64,000 nt of DNA from Candidatus Faecicola pullistercoris (lineage in GTDB: Bacteria; Bacillota; Clostridia; Christensenellales; CAG-917). Both the position numbers and the translations under genes were made by a program. Below the pieces are notes generated by a model. That model ran no database searches and was not told the origin of the DNA. It worked only from the letters and a program-made list of their open reading frames with translations. Shown here in pieces: positions 60,793 through 64,000 of the stretch; within the stretch, counting starts at the first letter, position 1, and each line of letters begins with the position of its first letter. The stretch is from the NCBI GenBank assembly GCA_018714105.1, contig DVNW01000004.1, positions 66,738-130,737 on the forward strand, in the 5' to 3' direction.

Positions 60793-60868
60793 TTCTCTCC
60801 TCCGTGTTTTTGGCAGGCTTGACTCTTATTTCGTTATCTTCCAGGTTTGACGCATAAAGTTTATCCAT
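60785..60868 (-). CDS. Possible 27-residue small ORF before spoVAC
   Basis: An ATG frame beginning MDKLYASNLEDNEI runs for 27 codons and stops with TAA that overlaps the spoVAC start (ATGGATAA). The spoVAC Shine-Dalgarno lies inside it. It has no Shine-Dalgarno of its own. The peptide is hydrophilic and I do not recognise it. It could be a coupling leader or simply an open frame by chance. Confidence 0.3.
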   Translation of the reverse strand: MDKLYASNLEDNEIRVKPAKNTEERNG

Positions 60869-60874
60869 AATAAT

Positions 60875-60903
60875 TATTTTTGACAGCTAAATTAATTTTA
60901 TAC
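60875..60903 (-). promoter_or_regulatory. Candidate forespore (sigma-G-like) promoter for spoVAC-D-E
   Basis: On the minus strand GTATA (60903-60899), 16 bases, CAAAAATA (60882-60875) resembles the sigma-G pattern GYATR and CATAnnTA with one mismatch. spoVA operons are sigma-G dependent in Bacillus. Read by eye only. Confidence 0.4.
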
Positions 60904-60930
60904 AAAAACGCACCCTTTCGGATGCGTTTG
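60904..60930 (-). terminator. Terminator of the MFS transporter gene
   Basis: On the minus strand ACGCATCC (60927-60920), GAAA loop, GGGTGCGT (60915-60908), one G-U, followed by five Ts. Confidence 0.88.
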
Positions 60931-60952
60931 TTTAATTGATACAATAAAGCGC

Positions 60953-62692
60953 TCAGTTTTCTTCGTCGTCGGAATCGGAATGCGACTCGGTGTCGGCTTC
61001 ATCCATAGTAAGCCCGGCGTCCGAAACAACGGCTTCCTCGGCGGCGGAAATATCGGAAGACACAGGCCCGGCGTCAGCCGTCTCGGCTTCGTGTCCGCCG
61101 GAAGTAGAAAGGAAAAAGTCCAGAGCCTCTTTGTCGCCGCTTTCTATTTTAGCTTCGAGTTCGCTTCCCTGTTCTGCGGTCAGCTCTCCGTCGGCAACCA
61201 TCTTTCTTACGGTAAGTACCGACATGATTTTATGGTGTTTTTCCTGAGTAAGGTCATAAAACAGGAAAGGAATAACCTGCAATATACCCGCTATAAGCCC
61301 TATGATGGATAATGCGCGTATAATGGGAATAAGAACGGTATCTACCGAATACAAAACGTCGGTATTATCAAAATACCCGTAATGCTTATAAATAACGGGC
61401 GCAATATATGCCGACAACAAGCCGCCGACGGTTGTGATAATAGCTCCTGTCTGCGACAGAAAACCTTCAAAGCGGTCACCCGTTTTGTACTGTTGATAAT
61501 CGTAAAACTGCGCCTGAGTTACAGGATTGCCCACTACCTGAACCGCATTGGCGAAAGTCTGCAATCCCAGCAGAATTAAAAGCACAATCGGATTCCTTAC
61601 GAATATAACGAAAAAAGTGAACAGCGCTATCAGAAGATTCGACGCAATCGTGACCTTCTTGATGCCGTATTTGTTTATCAGCACGGGCCCGAACAGCAAG
61701 CCCGGTATACACAACATGCCGAACAGCGTTACTATTATGGTCTGCATAAATTCCCCGATCTTGCCCATAGTGGGAACCATCATATAAGTAACAACCCATA
61801 TCGCTATATTCAGCACGGTCATAACAATTTTGAAAGAGTTGAAAAACGCGCCAATGTTGTATATCCAGAAATATTTGTTTTTCACGACTTTTTTGGTTGC
61901 GTCGATAAGATTAATTTTTTGTTTCTGCAATCTGGGCAATACCATGCGCTCTTTTGTGAAAAATGCCAGCACCAGTCCGAGCCCGAAAAATACAATCGCA
62001 AATATAGGCAGTATGTATTGTATGGCTTCCAACGTGTTTACTCCTAGTATTTTTATATTGGAAGTCTCTACCTCTCTGCTGAAAAAGAGATTTGCGAACA
62101 TGGGATAAAGCATGGTGACCAGCGAAGGCCCCAGCGAAGTGCAGAACTGACCAAAGCCCAAAAGGCTGTTGCGCTCTTCGGGACTGGGTGATATAACCTG
62201 AGCCAGCGAAGTTATGCATAACGAATAAATTCTGATAAAGAAGTTAAGTATGTTGAACAGTATGGTATACACTACCAGCATAGCCATAATGTCGGTAATC
62301 ATTTTGGGAAGCCAGCCCAAAATTATAAACAATATTATGCTTGGTACGGGAAGAATAATGAGATAAGGTCGGAATTTACCGTATTTTGTGTTGGTATTGT
62401 CTATTATCCAACTGAGAAGCGGAGAAGTAATTATCGTTACGATAGAGGTGATTATGGAAATGTTTGCAATATAGCCGGTATCGATATTCAGCGCCGCAGC
62501 CATATATAGGCCGCCGATAAGCGTAATATACTGTAACAGCACCGACGCGCCTACCGCGCCCATACCGCCCAGACAATACGCTCCGTATTCCTTAACGGTA
62601 AGATATCTGTTTTTGGGAGCTTTGTTCCAATGCTCTTTCAGAAAACCTACGTAACCGGGGATACTGCTTATAAAAGATTTGACTTTTCCCAT
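60953..62692 (-). CDS. MFS transporter, GPH/MelB-like, with acidic C-terminal tail
   Basis: The 579-residue protein has about 12 spans in the first 480 residues. The loop motif IIDNTNTKYGKFRPYLII near residue 100 is the GPH (MelB, sugar-cation symporter) equivalent of the MFS A motif. Substrate is not clear; GPH members carry sugars or glycosides. After the last span a soluble tail of about 90 residues follows, with KMVADGELTAEQGSELEAK and an S/D/E-rich end, longer than in typical members. It has its own promoter and terminator and no linked sugar enzymes. Confidence 0.85.
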   Translation of the reverse strand: MGKVKSFISSIPGYVGFLKEHWNKAPKNRYLTVKEYGAYCLGGMGAVGASVLLQYITLIGGLYMAAALNIDTGYIANISIITSIVTIITSPLLSWIIDNTNTKYGKFRPYLIILPVPSIILFIILGWLPKMITDIMAMLVVYTILFNILNFFIRIYSLCITSLAQVISPSPEERNSLLGFGQFCTSLGPSLVTMLYPMFANLFFSREVETSNIKILGVNTLEAIQYILPIFAIVFFGLGLVLAFFTKERMVLPRLQKQKINLIDATKKVVKNKYFWIYNIGAFFNSFKIVMTVLNIAIWVVTYMMVPTMGKIGEFMQTIIVTLFGMLCIPGLLFGPVLINKYGIKKVTIASNLLIALFTFFVIFVRNPIVLLILLGLQTFANAVQVVGNPVTQAQFYDYQQYKTGDRFEGFLSQTGAIITTVGGLLSAYIAPVIYKHYGYFDNTDVLYSVDTVLIPIIRALSIIGLIAGILQVIPFLFYDLTQEKHHKIMSVLTVRKMVADGELTAEQGSELEAKIESGDKEALDFFLSTSGGHEAETADAGPVSSDISAAEEAVVSDAGLTMDEADTESHSDSDDEEN

Positions 62693-62724
62693 AAATAACC
62701 TGCCCTTATCATTGATACCATTTA

Positions 62725-62753
62725 ATTATATTAAACCGTTAAGTAAAAGTCAA
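62725..62753 (-). promoter_or_regulatory. Sigma-A promoter for the MFS transporter
   Basis: On the minus strand TTGACT (62753-62748), 17-base spacer, TATAAT (62730-62725), about 33 bases before the ATG. Confidence 0.87.
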
Positions 62754-62781
62754 TGTTTTAAATGTCCGACAATTGAAAATA

Positions 62782-62809
62782 GTATATTTGTAAATAAAAA
62801 ACTTATAAT
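62782..62809 (+). promoter_or_regulatory. Candidate promoter abutting the deacetylase start
   Basis: GTATATT (62782-62788), 13 bases, CTTATAAT (62802-62809), 6 bases before the ATG. The -35 resembles the sigma-E element (kmATATT) and the -10 contains TATAAT; sigma-A -35 is poor. Transcription might start at the AUG. Confidence 0.4.
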
Positions 62810-62815
62810 AACTCT

Positions 62816-63661
62816 ATGCTGAAAAAATTTTTCTGTTTTACGGCCTTAATCGTACTCGCTTTTTTTACCCCGTCGGTAAGGGCATGCGCCAACCAGGATA
62901 CTCGGACGGAAATAAAACTTCCCGTCGTTATGTATCACAGCGTACTGAAAAGCAAAAGCGGAAAATATATAGTCAGCCCATCGGCATTCGAAGAGGACCT
63001 GAAAGCGTTTTTAAAATCGGGATATACTTTCGTGTTTCCTTCCGAAGTAATCGATTTTTGCCTAGGCGACGGAAGCCTGCCTGAAAAACCCGTGCTGATA
63101 ACTTTCGACGACGGCCATTATAACAATATGTATTACGCCTTACCGCTAATAGAAAAATACAACGCCAAAGCGCTTATAAGTTTTATCGGTAAGTTTACCG
63201 AGCATTCGACTTCGTCGGGAGACCATTCAAATCCGAATTATTCGCATCTGACCTGGGCTCAGCTTAAGCAGTTACAGGACGGCGGCTACTTTGAAATAGG
63301 CAACCACACTTACAATATGCATAATTACAAACCCCGCTTCGGCGTAGCACAGAAAACGGGCGAAAGCCGTGAAGAATATCTCAGAAATCTCGGCGAAGAC
63401 CTTGCCGCCTTAGAAGGTAAACTTTCGGAAAACGGCATCGGCAAGCCGCAGACGTTTGCGTATCCGTTCGGAAAATATAACGACACGGTTCAAGGATTTT
63501 TATCGGATAACGGTTATAAAATGATGTTTACCTGCAACGAAGGCGTATCCGTTGTCAGACGCGGCAGCCCCGAAAGCCTTTACAAAATCAGACGCATAAA
63601 CCGCGACGGCAACATGTCGTCGGACGAGCTCATTAAAAAAATCGAATCGTTTTACCGATAA
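62816..63661 (+). CDS. Polysaccharide deacetylase, exported
   Basis: The 281-residue protein has a signal peptide (about residues 1-24) and a NodB deacetylase domain with intact motifs: VMYHSV near 40, TFDDGHYNNMYYAL near 99 (catalytic and metal Asp), NHTYNMH near 162, and YPFGKYND near 218. It should remove acetyl or formyl-type groups from cell-wall or surface glycans, outside the membrane. Unlike the homologue at 16981, the catalytic aspartates are present. No Shine-Dalgarno is visible, and the -10 box ends 6 bases before the ATG. Confidence 0.92.
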   Translation: MLKKFFCFTALIVLAFFTPSVRACANQDTRTEIKLPVVMYHSVLKSKSGKYIVSPSAFEEDLKAFLKSGYTFVFPSEVIDFCLGDGSLPEKPVLITFDDGHYNNMYYALPLIEKYNAKALISFIGKFTEHSTSSGDHSNPNYSHLTWAQLKQLQDGGYFEIGNHTYNMHNYKPRFGVAQKTGESREEYLRNLGEDLAALEGKLSENGIGKPQTFAYPFGKYNDTVQGFLSDNGYKMMFTCNEGVSVVRRGSPESLYKIRRINRDGNMSSDELIKKIESFYR

Positions 63662-63667
63662 AAGCAA

Positions 63668-64000
63668 TTAACTCTTGCGCTTTTGATAATATTCGGAAAA
63701 TTTATTATCAGCCGAGCGCAAATCTTCCTCTCCCGCCTCCCTGTGCCCGGAAAAGCCAAAGGGAATTTTTAATTGCAGATATTTATCCCTGCACAGTTTT
63801 CTGAACGGAAGAAAGCGAATTTCTTTAATACCGTGTTTTTTCAGCAACGCCGCCAAAGAGGATATTTTTTCGTCGCCGTCGTTTACTCCCGGCACGAGCA
63901 CGTTTGTAACTTCAACCCTTTTGCCTTCACTTTCACAGGCCGTCAAAAACGCGTCGTAAACTTCGGTATTGTCTCTTTCCTGATTTTTAACGTCCAGAAT
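63668..64000 (-). CDS. pflA: PflA-like glycyl-radical enzyme activase, C-terminal part (cut by window)
   Basis: The minus-strand frame is open to the window edge and shows the last 110 residues. ILDVKN, VTNVLVPGVNDGDEKI and FLPFRKLCRDKYLQLKIPF match the C-terminal half of pyruvate formate-lyase activating enzyme, a radical SAM protein. The cluster cysteines lie outside the window, so other glycyl-radical activases are possible. It is convergent with the deacetylase, 6 bases away. AAAAGC/GCTTTT around the two stops may be a weak shared terminator. Confidence 0.8.
   Translation of the reverse strand: MLDVKNQERDNTEVYDAFLTACESEGKRVEVTNVLVPGVNDGDEKISSLAALLKKHGIKEIRFLPFRKLCRDKYLQLKIPFGFSGHREAGEEDLRSADNKFSEYYQKRKS

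Overview
This window is a stretch of core chromosome from a spore-forming, anaerobic member of the Bacillota, most likely class Clostridia. The reasons are the SCIFF peptide with its radical SAM maturase (a Clostridia hallmark), spoVAC-spoVAD-spoVAE and yunB sporulation genes, an RNase Y/RecA/PgsA/CinA block, MutS2, HemZ, SpoIIIE-type FtsK, a glycyl-radical-enzyme activase, and gene orders known from Bacillota (rpsO-pnp-ylxY-M16 protease; pgsA-cinA-recA-rny; miaB-mutS-mutL-miaA). Promoters are mostly clean sigma-A types (TTGACA-like, 17 bp, TATAAT), and terminators are short GC hairpins with U-runs. No phage, transposon or CRISPR array was seen, and almost all of the sequence is ordinary housekeeping DNA.

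Plus-strand half (1-31.1 kb): queuosine synthesis (queA, partial, and tgt), Sec translocon accessory genes (yajC, secD, secF) with a TIGR04086-type membrane protein and the scfA-scfB RiPP unit embedded between them. Next come recJ-relA-dtd-MBL hydrolase-hemZ, rpsO-pnp, a YlxY-type deacetylase homologue, an M16 protease, a long ftsK, rimO-pgsA-cinA-recA, rny, a divergent tRNA-Trp with an unexplained structured interval, and proC-rnhA with a VTT-domain membrane protein.

Minus-strand half (31.1-60.9 kb): an unusual PadR regulator fused through a long disordered linker to a membrane domain, a tyrosine recombinase, and a plus-strand NlpC/P60 lipoprotein. A probable small RNA and a 700-base island without a recognisable gene follow. 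Two compact minus-strand operons come next: miaB-mutS-mutL-miaA-PLP lyase, and pheS-pheT-U32 peptidase-mutS2-membrane protein-cysteine desulfurase-thiI. A plus-strand class A PBP lies between them. yunB, trxA (plus) and the spoVAC-D-E operon follow. The last part holds an MFS/GPH transporter, a polysaccharide deacetylase and the end of a pflA-like activase.

The genes mainly serve tRNA modification and decoding (QueA, Tgt, MiaA, MiaB, ThiI with a cysteine desulfurase, Dtd, PheST), DNA repair and segregation (RecJ, RecA, MutS/L, MutS2, FtsK, Xer), RNA turnover (PNPase, RNase Y, RNase HI), secretion (SecDF/YajC) and sporulation. The points most worth a second look are the membrane-tethered PadR with a perfect palindrome at its own promoter, the variant SCIFF precursor, an unassigned small RNA at 35314-35430, the structured DNA beside tRNA-Trp, the possible S15 regulatory leader, and three genes whose -10 box lies six bases before an ATG with no Shine-Dalgarno. 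I found no clearly new multi-gene system. All calls are from reading the sequence; no database search was run.
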